64,000 nt of DNA from Darksidea phi. Its lineage: Eukaryota > Ascomycota > Dothideomycetes > Pleosporales > Lentitheciaceae. Shown here piece after piece: positions 1-11,700 of this stretch. The position numbers and the translations under genes are program-made. The DNA is taken from contig JASJFT010000077.1 of assembly GCA_030770425.1 (NCBI GenBank), forward strand, positions 124,001 to 188,000, given 5' to 3'. Each line of letters starts with the position of its first letter. Within the stretch, counting starts at the first letter, position 1. Under the pieces are notes generated by a model. It saw only the letters and a list, made by a program, of their open reading frames with translations, did no database searches and was not told the DNA's origin.

Positions 1-477
1 TCACTCCTTCTTGCAAGTGCTGACTGTAAACAGCGTCTGGAAACGGACTACAATTTCTACAACTACACACACTCCATTTTTATCCTCATGCTCTGGATCC
101 TCCCCATCAACCTTCCGGTCCTCGTCGTCTGGGTGCGAAATCTAATGTTGCGTTGGCTGACACCTTTCTCGTCGCACCACAACGTTCTAGCGATATTGCC
201 CTTCATCCTCCTCGTCGAAACGGTGAGCACCGGTCGTATGGTGCCGCGGGTCCAATCCCGCTTCTGCGTCTTCACCAACGTCTTTCTCTTCTCCGTCGCC
301 GCATATGCCGCCGTGTATGGGGTTACATATGCGTACGTCCTTCATCACCTCGCCAATGTACTGTGTGCTTGGCTCATTGCGATACACTTTGATGTGTTAT
401 CTCTCTCAGTTAAACGGATACGAAATATGCTCGAGACGACGATGGATCCGGATAGCGACATCAAGAAGCGGCCATGA
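1..477 (+). CDS. BST1: GPI inositol-deacylase, C-terminal part (partial)
   Basis: The reading frame is open from the first base and ends at TGA 475-477, so this is the last 158 residues of a gene that begins outside the window. The fragment is almost all hydrophobic helix. It carries blocks I recognise from the C-terminal membrane region of fungal Bst1/PGAP1: WILPINLPVLVVWVRNL, then WLTPFSSHHNVLAILPFILL, then TGRMVPRV. The family removes the acyl chain from the inositol of GPI-anchored proteins in the ER, which permits their export and quality control. The catalytic lipase Ser lies in the missing N-terminal part. At least three membrane segments are visible, followed by a short charged tail ending in KKRP, which resembles a dilysine-type ER signal without matching the canonical KKxx pattern. 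The assignment rests on remembered family motifs, not on a search. Confidence 0.72.
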   Translation, partial: SLLLASADCKQRLETDYNFYNYTHSIFILMLWILPINLPVLVVWVRNLMLRWLTPFSSHHNVLAILPFILLVETVSTGRMVPRVQSRFCVFTNVFLFSVAAYAAVYGVTYAYVLHHLANVLCAWLIAIHFDVLSLSVKRIRNMLETTMDPDSDIKKRP

Positions 478-3176
478 ACAAACATCTTTCGCATTCGGAA
501 CGGCTCCTTGACGACCATAGATTGCGCTGTTAAAGGATTGGACTACAAGTGTACATGAGACTTGACTTTGTTTCCCCAACTCCGGAGGGTCACAGTGCTG
601 GCGGTATAATATCCTTTCCCGTCCTTTCCTCTCAGCATTTTCTGCATCGACGTTAGGTGGTGTTCCATATTACTCATGATCGGCATTTCCCAGCGGGTTT
701 TCGAAGTTGTGCGATTTATTTGCCTTCTGGCACAATTCCGGTTTGAGCGCTTTTGCATACGAGCCAGCGGCATGACATGGTCGATGGGCTGGGAGTAATT
801 GATTTTCGCTAAAAGTGTGATCGTTGCCTGCGGTAACGGATTCTAAAGAGCCAGCGTGACGCGGGGATAGGCAGACGCATATTGGATGATGTTTACCCTC
901 TCAAGGCGGCGAGAGGAATAAAAGAGTCACGCGTAGTGATTATTGGATGATCGGAGATGAAAACGCCGCTTTGGATATTGTACATAGTAATGGACTGTCT
1001 TCATGAAGGCGTCACTTCTGATCCTTTCGATTGTTTGCAGTGAGATGGTGCAAAGGAGCTTGGTCGAAAGCTCCGGAAAGCAAAGATTGCAGCCAGCCTG
1101 TTGCCCAGACCTAACGAACACATGTATTTCTCGCTGGTATTTAGAGACGGAAGATCTATATATTCATTTTTTGAAAATAATCTTGGCCGATCTAGATACT
1201 TCGTATACCTTTTCGGATGGAATCCTTCGGCGAGCCTGTCTTTCAAAGCCGTAGGGTGTGGTACATTTAGAAGGTAGCATATGAAGAGTGGTGGAGGTAG
1301 AGATTCAGTACGCATGCATAATGGAAGATGTGCATATGAGGGGTGTCCAAATAAGTTCTAGTAGTCGCGGGATTGTCAGTCGAGAGCGTAGTGAGACTTT
1401 AAGCAGGTGTGGGAGTCGCTGCGATGCTGAGAAGGGGGCGCAAAGTCCACGAAAATATTGCTGTACCACACGCATGCCAGAAGAGAACATGCAAGCTGAC
1501 CAACTCCTCATCGAAACGCCCTTGAATGAGCATTTGTATCGCTCAATCCGACGCAGGGACAAGTAGGAGTGGATACTTGGTTATGACCTGCAGCGGCAGC
1601 ACGCCTCCATGCAGGTCACACCGCTCACAGGACGAAAGCGTACAAGCGTATTGCGGAGAACCCTAGGCTGCGGAGAGAAGAATCTGGGGCATATCGATAA
1701 GTTGTGGGGATTGCTCGAGCGCATGGCTGAAGGACATGCTGCTCAGCGACCTGTGCAACCGTGATGGGAACAGCCAGGGCTCGAGCGAGAGCCACAGATG
1801 ATTCTAAGAATTGAGATTGAACCGGAGAGTCCAGCTCTTCTTTTTGCAGTGCAACTTGCGACTGCAGGATTATTTTCTGCCGAGAACGAAGAGTCAGCAA
1901 AATTTGTAGAAGGCCTTAGATGAGCGGTTCGCTGGGTTAAAGGCGCTAGCCCGGGATAGTAAGGCCGCAAGCCAGAATGGCGTTCAACTCTCACCGCATC
2001 TCATCGGGGACCAACATGGATGCTAAGCGCGCATAGCGGAGTATTATGGCAAGTAAATGCTCATGGAGGGTCCTAGGGCAGCCTCGGCCAGCTGCTCTCT
2101 GCTGTTGCTGTTCTAGCACGCTAAGCGCCCGTTTCAGAAAGGATACTTCGGCAAAGATGGTCAGAAGGGTGGCAAGAGTATCCGCAACGGCAATTTTGTA
2201 TGGCGTTTGACTTCGGTGGGACCGGGAGGGTACTTTGGGCGAGGGTCTGGAGCCTCCGTTTGCAGCCGTAGCGCCCTGCGAATAGGGCCAGTCTATAGGA
2301 GCGGATGCACTGCAACTGCTCCAAACAGGCAACTGCGTGGTCGAATAATTGGATGCGGGCGGGATAGACGACGGACCTTCTGGTCGTTCCGAGTATACCT
2401 GACAAGCAAAGCATATTGTGGTGGTAGTTCCACGATCAACGGGACCGTCGTTGGAAAGGCTGTGGCATCAGCGAGAGCGCATTCCAACGCCGTGAAACGA
2501 CTCTATTTGTGGCAATTTGAGATTCGAGCTGACCGCCTTTCAAACACCCCGGCCAGCGATTCGAGTTTTGGAAACGCACTGCCACCGCCTGTGCTTTCTT
2601 CGTGTTCTCCTGGTTTTGTCTTTCTCCCGGCAGCTTTTCTGGAGTAATCTTTCCCTTCTGCTAGTTGACAGTGACCGGCAGACTCGGCGGGAATGCAGTA
2701 GCGTCATGGTGGAGCAGGATCGGGAAAGAAAGTTTCTGGCGGGCAAAAGCCTCTTCGCCATGGACGTCGCAGAGGCGCAGAGGACGACGGCAAGGCAGCG
2801 GGGCGCGACGGGCTGTTGGGCAGGGAGTAGGGGACCGTGCGCACGCTTATTCGCAGGGGTCTTATCACTAGCACCGAAATTTTTGTGCGCGCTCTCAGAA
2901 TAAAAACCCACCGCCCCTCCATTTCTGCTCCTCACTCTCTCCCCTCACTTCTTCCCGCTCGTGGGCCTTTCTTTTTCAATTTTGAGTTTGCAAACGGTAC
3001 GAGTGAGCTCGTCGCGTCTGCAGCCTTGATACCCGGATAGATTTCCATCTTTCACCCACGTTTGGCGCCTCAGACCGCCACCTAAAAGCCCCTCCGCTTT
3101 GTCTGTCCTTCACAAGGAACAGTTCAGCACCGCACATCCTCTCGAACCAGCCATCTCCCACCAAATCTCAGCAAAA
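478..3176. other. Intergenic region upstream of the eEF3 gene
   Basis: About 2.7 kb without a gene I can support. Open frames on both strands are short, overlap one another and lack recognisable domains. The first part holds the 3' flank of the BST1-like gene. The last 300 bases (about 2880-3176) are pyrimidine-rich, with CT runs around 2925-2960, as expected for the promoter and 5' leader of a highly expressed fungal gene. The ATG of eEF3 is preceded by a run of A (gcaaaaATGG), a strong fungal start context. Confidence 0.6.
1584..1618. repeat. Short perfect inverted repeat
   Basis: Two 9-base arms, TGACCTGCA at 1584-1592 and TGCAGGTCA at 1610-1618, are separated by 17 bases. It could form a small hairpin or a pair of binding sites. 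No gene lies close enough to give it a role. Confidence 0.4.
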
Positions 3177-6100
3177 ATGGCTCCCGCCGCCACTGATGCC
3201 CCGCACAATGCGAAGACCATCAAGTCCGAAAACTCCAAGTCTCTGAAGGTGTTGGAGGAGCTGCTCGGCAAGTTGACCATTTCGAAGGCCCAGGACGAGA
3301 TCAACGCCGCGGCGCTCGACCTTGCCACCTTCATCAATGGCGATATTGAGGAGGGCGATGCCCCCACAAAGTAAGTCAAAATTCTGAAATTTTGGGCGAT
3401 TCGCCACTCCGCACCGACGGCATGCTGACGGCGTTTCCAGGGCTGTTGAGCTGCTGCGAAAGCAGTTGAACAGCAAGAAGGATGCTGTCGCTCGCGAGCG
3501 TGCGCTGGACGCCATCCGCGCCATCGCCCAGCACTCCACCATCTCCCCTGCCGTCGAGCCCTACCTCATTGCCCTCCTGCCGGACACGCTGGCCGCTGTC
3601 GCAGACAAGATGAGCGCCGTCAAGGTTGCCGCCCAGACCGCCTCCGAGGCCATCGTGTCCGCCGCGAACCCCAACGCCGTCAAGGCCATCATCCCCCACA
3701 TCATCCACTCGCTGGAGAACACACTCAAGTGGCCCGAGAAGATGACGGATCTCAAGTGCATCGAGATCCTCACCAAGAGCGCCCCGGTTCAGTTCGCCCT
3801 CCGCGTGCCTGACCTGATCCCCGTCATCTCCGGAGCCATGTGGGACACCAAGCCCGAGGTCAAGAAGGCTGCGTACGCCACTATGGAGAAGCTCTGCGCC
3901 CTGATCTCCAACAAGGATATCGAGCGCTTCATCCCGGAGCTGATCAAGTGTATCGCTAAGCCGGAGAACGTCCCCGAGACGGTTCACTTGCTCGGTGCTA
4001 CCACCTTCGTCACTGACGTCCATGAGCCTACTCTGGCCATCATGGTGCCTCTGCTCGAGCGTGGTCTCGTTGAGCGCGAGACTGCCATCAAGCGAAAGTC
4101 GGCCGTTATTGTCGACAACATGTGCAAGCTCGTTGAGGACCCCCAGATTGTTGCTGCCTTCCTGCCTAGGCTTATGCCTGCGCTCGAGAAGAACTACGAG
4201 ACCCTCGCTGATCCCGAGGCCCGTGAGAAGACCAAGCAGGGTCTTGACACCCTCGTTCGCGTTGGTGCGGTGAAGGATGGCAAGATCCCGGAGATCTCCA
4301 AGACCGGTGATGTTGCCGTCGTTGCCGCCAACCTCAAGGCCGTCCTTCCTTCGAAATACAAGGTTGATGGGAAGCTCGAGCCCATTGTCAACTACATCGG
4401 CGCTATTGGTGGTCAGCTTCTTGACGAGAAGGACTACGAAACACTGAGCTGGCAGACCAACTGTGGTCCCTTCGTCGCTGCTCTCATCGGCGATGAGGAT
4501 GCCAAGTCTGTTGTCGATGCTCTCCGCAAGAAATCCATTCCTGGCGCCGCTGCTGAGGATGAGGTTGAGCCTGATGAGGAGGAGGGCGAGGATCTCTGCA
4601 ACTGCACCTTCAACTTGGCCTATGGTGCCAAGATTTTGCTCAACCAGACCCATCTCCGTCTCAAGCGTGGTCAGCGTTATGGTCTGCTAGGTCCCAATGG
4701 TTCCGGCAAGACTACCCTTATGCGTGCCATCAACAACGAGCAGGTCGAGGGCTTCCCCAAGCAGAACGAGGTCAAGACTGTCTATGTCGAGCACGATCTT
4801 GATTCCGCCGATACTGAGCAGACCACCATCGAGTGGACTATGAAGAAGCTTCAATCCGTTGGTATCAACAAGCCGCAGAGCGAGGTTGAGGCCACACTTG
4901 GCGAGTTCGGATTCAATAAAGAACAGATCGAGGGCGTCATTACCGCTCTTTCTGGTGGCTGGAAGATGAAGTTGGCTCTTGCCCGTGCCGTGTTCGAGCA
5001 ACCCGATATCCTCCTACTCGACGAGCCGACCAACCACTTGGATGTCAAGAACGTCAAGTGGCTCGAGGACTATTTGACCTCATCGCCCTGCACATCGATT
5101 GTCATCTCCCACGACAGCAAGTTCTTGAACAACGTTATCCAGCACGTTATCCACTACGAGCGCTTCAAGCTCAAACGTTATAAGGGTAACCTCGATGATT
5201 TCGTCAAGCGTGTGCCTTCTGCTCGCTCGTACCACGAGCTCAGTGCCTCCGACATGGAGTTCAGGTTCCCCGAGCCAGGTTTCCTTGAGGGTGTCAAGAC
5301 TAAGGCTAAGGCCATTGTTCGGGTCACCAACATGTCCTTCCAATATCCCGGTACCGCGAAGCCTCAGATCTCCGACATTAACTTCCAGTGCTCTCTCGGT
5401 TCGCGTATTGCCGTCATTGGCCCCAACGGTGCCGGCAAGTCTACACTTGTCAACGTCTTGACTGGCGAGCTTGTCCCCACGTCCGGCGAGGTCTACCAGC
5501 ACGAGAATATCCGTATCGCGTACATTAAGCAGCACGCATTCGCACATATCGATCATCACTTGGACTCAACACCATCTGAGTACATCCAGTGGCGTTTCCA
5601 GACTGGAGAGGATCGCGAAACCATGGACCGAGCCAACAAGATTGTCACCGAGGAGGACGAGAAGGCCATGGACAAGATCTACAAGGTCGAGGGCACCTCC
5701 CGACGCGTCATCGGCATCAACTCGCGTAGGAAGTTCAAGAACTCGTACGAGTATGAGTGCTCGTTCGCTCTGGGCGAGAACATTGGCATGAAGAACGAGC
5801 GATGGACTCCTATGATGACTGCCGACAACGCATGGCTTCCACGTTCCGAGCTTCTTGCCTCGCACGGCAAGATGGTTGCCGAGGTCGATCAGAAGGAGGC
5901 TCTTGCCAGCGGTCAGTTCCGTCCCTTGGTCCGCAAGGAGATTGAGGCCCACTGCGCCAACTTTGGTCTCGATGCTGAGTTGGTCTCCCACTCTCGCATG
6001 CGTGGTCTGTCCGGTGGCCAGCGTGTCAAGGTCGTCCTTGCTGCCTGCTCATGGCAGCGTCCTCACTTGATCGTCCTGGACGAGCCGACTAACTACCTCG

Positions 6101-6498
6101 ACCGTGACTCGCTCGGTGCCTTGTCCAAGGCCCTGAAGGCTTTCGAGGGGGGTGTCATTATCATTACTCACTCTGCTGAGTTCACTAAGGATATCACCGA
6201 GGAAGTCTGGGCCGTCATGGACGGAAAGATGACCCCATCCGGCCACAACTGGGTGCAGGGTCAGGGCGCCGGCCCTCGGTTGACGGAGAAGGGTGAGGAG
6301 GAAGAACAGTTCGACGCAATGGGGAATAAGATCGCAGGATCGAGTAAGAAGAAGAAGCTGACTTCGTAAGTACCACCCATATATTTACCTGGTAGACAAT
6401 GCTAATACGCATACAGGAGCGAGATGAGGAAGAAGAAGAAGGAGAGGATGGCCCGCCGCAAACGTGGTGAGGAGGTGTTCTCGGATGAGGATGATTAG
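3177..6498 (+). CDS. TEF3: Translation elongation factor 3 (eEF3)
   Basis: Cytosolic ribosome-bound ATPase of fungi that helps release deacylated tRNA from the E site. Three exons (3177-3370, 3441-6365, 6417-6498) give 1066 residues, the usual family length. The N-terminal third is HEAT-repeat sequence. The first ABC domain has Walker [11 protein letters not shown] near residue 482, signature [14 protein letters not shown] and Walker [12 protein letters not shown]. The second has [10 protein letters not shown] near residue 724, [12 protein letters not shown] and [11 protein letters not shown]. Between the second Walker A and its signature lies the long insertion typical of the eEF3 chromodomain. 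The start is the ATG in an A-rich context at 3177; splicing adds exon 1 in frame. The second intron falls just before the lysine-rich tail ([17 protein letters not shown]), so unspliced RNA would lose that ribosome-binding tail. Strong codon bias fits high expression and creates long false frames on the other strand. Confidence 0.97.
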
Positions 6499-8776
6499 GC
6501 GGCTCGCATGTGTGCAAAAAATTTCCTTTGTCTATCTCTAACGTTTAGATGTGTGCATGCAGGCTTGTGCCCTGGGCTGTTTGGCGTCCGCCTACGATAG
6601 TAATGTGAGCAGGAGGATCATGGTCGGCGTCTGGATACCAAAATACAGCATGACGGGGAATAGCTTACGATTCACTTTGATCGATTTCAGCTCGGTAGAA
6701 CGATACAAGAATAGATCTCAATACCACTTCATTCCATTGTTCATGTTTGTGCTTTCTGTGTAGGTGTTAGTAACGAGCGTGAGTATACTTGGCATGATGC
6801 CAACTTCATCGATTCTTAAAACTGCACTTTTAGTGGACTACAATATTTAAAGATCGTGCCTTTCAACTTTTAACACAACGGTCACCGCGATGACCATGCG
6901 CCGCTCATCGCCAATGCTGCCCTAGTACTAGAAGAGCTATGTTCTTTGTATTACTAGCGTTAAGAATAATTTATCAACTAGATATAAGATGGTTACGTTT
7001 GAATACGTTAAAATCTCTACATACCTAAGAAAAACCTTAGTGGGCTAGAAGAACTGCGTTTTGCCCTGATTCTCCTAGCTCTGGCATGTTATTACATGCG
7101 TTATGCGGTAAGGAAAGCAAATCAAATAATACTTAGTCGTATGTCTGCTTCTGCTCAAATATTATCAACGGTATGGTACATACCTAGCGACATCGGCGTA
7201 TATTGGGTGTTTATATAGAAGAAGAGCAAGAATAGAGTAGAAAAATAATGTTTCAAGACATTGTTACGTTGGAGTCCAAGAGCCGTAGGAGGAGGCTGCT
7301 AGCAATGGTTGCGACGGATGCTAGGCCAACAGCAATAACTGGTGTATGTCAGCCTTTGTTCAGAAATGTACTCGTTCCATTGTGCTCATCTTGATACCGC
7401 CATCAAGAGCATGGGGCATTGTCCCCAGTTAAAGGTCGCAAACAAGAATCAGTGGAGGGCTATGTAGGAACTATTAGGTTCAGCGTGTTTTGCCTTTCTA
7501 CCAGATCCTAAATGGCCTAGCTACGCGTCGTTGAAGAAGTCTTGTTCGCTGAAACTAGGGTGTCTGAACGTCATTGCCGTTTCTCCTTGTACAAAGCCAA
7601 CAATATACTTCGTGCTCAAATTGTTTATGCGTTTGCTGCTTGCTCTAGCTACTTGTATGCGCCCGTTTATGCCTTGCATTATAACCAAAGATCAAACTCT
7701 GATCGCGGCTGTCTGCATTCCGTGACTCCTCCTCAAAGACGAAACAGCAAACCATACTTAGCCCAATGGTCGATAGACAGTTTGATGTTTTGATGAGTGA
7801 CCCATATTGCGAACAAACTATGGTGTGAAAGTGGATACGGCATCCTCTAGCTCTAGTTTCATGAGAATCTCATACGGCATCTTTGAGTGAGGGGTGGAGC
7901 AGATCGTGTACCGAACCCCATGTGTGCTATCGCAGGCAAACATTGTTTGTGATAAATATATTCAGTTTGAAGACAAATCTTTCGAAGCAATCCTCTAGAA
8001 CGTTAACCTTTAGCGCTAAGAAGACGCACAAGCTTGTACTACTTATCACTAAAAAGTTCTTTTCTCTTGATATTGAAGCGGGCAGATTATTGGAAGTAAA
8101 TTATTGTCGTTATCGCGTAGCTGATATTAACATCAAGTACGAATTTAGTAAAGGAGCACACTGCAAAGCATCTGAGCCGAAGACTTCTAAATGCTGCGGA
8201 AAGATAATAACGGTAGTAGACTTTGAAGCAAGCGAATAAATATAACATAAAGGTTTGCACTAAAAACAGAGGTATGGATAAAGGCGAGAAAGCCAATGAG
8301 TCAAACGGTGGTGGGGAAAGCCGCGCCACCAGATGAAATAGAACCTCACCCCAAAACAACAACCACCGACCTATGAGAGGTATCCGAAGGGCGAATATCC
8401 ACAAACATAGAATATACAAAGTAGCATTTTGTAACAACTCAATACTCCCAACACACTTCAGTCTACCCGTTACATTCCAATACACCCTAAAAAGCAAAAC
8501 CTACAAGAGAGAAATAAAAGAGAATGGATAATACAACAAAACGCCCCTCTTTTCCCCAGCACGCTCTCTAGCGAGAGAAGAAGAAGCCTTTTGTAGAAAG
8601 AACCCAAAAAGTGGTGCTCCAGAGGTGCAAGTGAAACGCTACAAACACTTGCAGAGAAGAAATCTAAATGCCTTCTTGTAGAGAAACATACCCACCCCCC
8701 AGCTACCATGAGAGGGGAGCGAAGAAGAAAGATGCAAGGCCACAAACCATAACGCACTAAAGCAAGGATTCCAACC
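6499..8776. other. Intergenic region between convergent eEF3 and SEC7 genes
   Basis: About 2.3 kb between two convergent 3' ends. After roughly 6780 the sequence is visibly AT-richer than its surroundings, with many TATA-like and ATTA runs to about 8270. No frame has recognisable content. The composition could reflect an old decayed insertion or simply 3' flank; I see no terminal repeats or transposase motif. Confidence 0.55.
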
Positions 8777-11700
8777 CTACCGTCCTCGACTCCCTCTCCT
8801 TCCCATCACTGGACTGCCTCCAAAATTAGGACTTCTTCCTCCCAATCCGGGCGTCCTCCCTACCTCCATCATCCTCACCCCCTCCAAACCTACACCCAAC
8901 TTTCCCTCAAAAATTCTGCCGACCACCCCCTGGACCGCTCTCTGCACACCGCCTTCCAGCTCTGTACCCAACAGCCCTACAACGAGCGGCGCAAAAACTT
9001 CGACATGTTTCTCGAACTCTCCTTTGGGGAAAGCGAGGTAGTTGTTAAGCACGGTGACCACGACCGGGCGCCAGGTGACAATATTGCGTTGCTGTGTTTC
9101 CTCGTCGAGGTCGATGTACGAGGCGATGATGTCTTCGCAGAGGGGCAGGAGAGCGGTTTCAGTGTCGTCGCGAGAGGCGGCGCGGTCGGTGGAGGTGTCG
9201 TGGTACATACGGAAGAGGATGCTTACATATACCGACGCTGAGCCTGATTCTTGTTTGAGGAGATTGGGAGGCTGCTTCATGAAACCTTCACGGAAGAGGC
9301 GGGTGCGAAGATCGCGATCCGCGTTGAAGCGCTTAGCAAAATGATAACTCTTCTTTAGTACTGCCATCAGCCGGAGTAGTTCGCCCGAAGGAATCTTTTC
9401 ATATACAGCATCGTTTGTGAAGAGCTCCTGCACGGTCTCGATCATGAGGAGTTGGAGGACGCATTTTGTGATGATTTGATTAAAGAAGCGACGACGAGCA
9501 GCAGTCACGACGACGGGTGGTTGTTGAAGGTTAGCGTCTTCTGGTCGGTAATCTTCCAGTTCTTGGATCTGACGTTTGGGTAGAGGAGACGGCATACGCT
9601 GCTGATCGACAGCAATGTTGCCTGGCGAGTCGGAGGTAACGAGAGAAGGGCGCCGCGGTTCTGAGAGGCCATTGATGCCCAGGGCATTTTCGGATGGCAT
9701 CTCTTCCGCTGGAGTGTGTAATGACAGTTCTTTGGGAGGCGTGGCTGCAGTCGGTGTCTTACCATCAGTTATGTCGTTGAAGCTGTTCGGGTTCTGAGCT
9801 TGTGAAGGCGTGCCAGTCGTGGCAGCAGAGAAGAGTGCCGACGCTTCTGTCCGTTGGAAGAGGTCAACGAACGCCCTCACAATCTGATTCCAGTGCCGAG
9901 GTGTGAACTTCTGGACGTTCTGCAGGATGAGTTGTTGCAGACAGTTACTGCCAATTCTCGCGAGGGTATCATTCTCCTGGCAAATACAGAGTGCGAGAAG
10001 ATCGAGAAAGCGGTCCAGCATGTATTCCAGAGATTCGAAGAAGTGTGTAAAAAGCTTAATCATGTTGCGTAACGCTTGAATCATAGTAGTCGACAGCCAG
10101 ACAGAGGTCTCTTCATGATTGAGGACCTTTGACATCTCCGACTTTGACTTGAGCACCATGAAGATGGGGTAGAGTAGCTGGCGCCAAAGCATATCCCAGA
10201 AGTCGTGGGGGAAGTCGCGACCATAGGTTATCAACGTCTCGAATAGATAACTCAGAGCTCTTGATCGAACTTCCAGGTCTTCACCGGTCATCAGAACATC
10301 ATGGAACGCAAAGAGCACGGGAAACCAAAACTGTTCTTCTTGGGTCTGTCGGCTCGGCTGCTTCGGTATTGACGATCCCTTGTCGGATTCTTTTACGAAC
10401 CCAGCTCGTTCGGACAACGAGCATTCAGGTGTTCGCAGCATCTTCGGCACGGATGATTTGAGGAGCTCAATGGCTTGGAGCGACTTCTTCTGGAACTTGT
10501 AGTTCTTCGAGAACTGCGTGAGGCAGACGATGAGATCGGCAAATGCGGCTTGAGAAATCACAACACCGAAGCGTGTGTTGTATACCTGCGATACGTTTTC
10601 AAACGCAAGGTTGACGATGCCCTCTGTTCTTGCGTAAGTTGCTGCGTAGACATGCATTGTGTTACGAAAAACTCACCATATGGTTCATTTGCAGCCACAG
10701 TGAAGACCCCGAACATAGTTTTCCATCCTGATCTGATGTTCTCTCCGCGCGCCTGGATCATCTGAATTAGGCATCGGAGCACCATGTCTTTGACAGAAAC
10801 ATTGGTCGTGTTGCTTATGATGTGCTCGAACGGCTTGAGAAAGTCTTTTTGAAACTTGAACCCGGGAAGCTCCTCAATTTCCATGAACTTCATTGAGAGC
10901 TGCCGTAGCGAGTTGAGAGCGAAGTAGACGACATTTGTATTGGCGTGGCAACCAACCTCGACGAAGTGGGCACCTAATACTTGCCAGATGCTTGTCCATT
11001 CAAAACGGACACGGGTCATGTTGTAACCACTTATCTCAACTAGCTTCTGCAAGCTGTATGTACGAGGTGATTCGCTTTGACCTGAGGATTGGATTTCTTG
11101 CCAACTGACCTGAGTCAACGCCTTTATGAAAGCGACAATCGCTTCTCCAGACAAGTTCGCAGTATTGGTGAAGATTCGATCGACGCCCCTCACGATGTCA
11201 ATAGATCGACTTATCTCGGCTACATCGGCTTGGAAGTGGACGTTGCTGTTCTGGGAAGGTACTCTTCGTCGATGCTGCGGCACGGCAAGTGACTTGCGCG
11301 CCTGAGACGAGCCCTGAGATTGTGACTTTAAGACATCTGGCACCGAGCGCTCGTCGATACCCGCTGATATAAGTTGAAAGCGGTCGAGCTGAGAGATACA
11401 CGTGAGTATTTCACGCCACGACTCTCGTAAGAGATCACCTTCGGTATGCGCAATGTCGAGCAGTACCTTCAAAGCCTCCATGTTCTTAGCTTTCATCTCA
11501 CTCAAGTTGTAGAGGTTGGTGAAGCGCGCAAGGAACGCAACAAAGGCTTGCCGTGAGCTCTCCACGTTGAACAAGCAAGAGATGCGAATGGCGAGCCTGA
11601 TACCCTCAATGCACAGTCTTACAATCTCTATGTTATGGTCCTGCGCCTGAGCTGATAGTGCGGTGAGAAACGCCATCCAAGTGACTTCGAACATCGGTCC

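Noticed and set aside
3376..4653. 425-codon open frame antisense to eEF3
   Set aside because: It mirrors strongly biased codons of eEF3 on the other strand. It is rich in Leu, Gly, Asp and Val with no domain. The eEF3 frame explains it.
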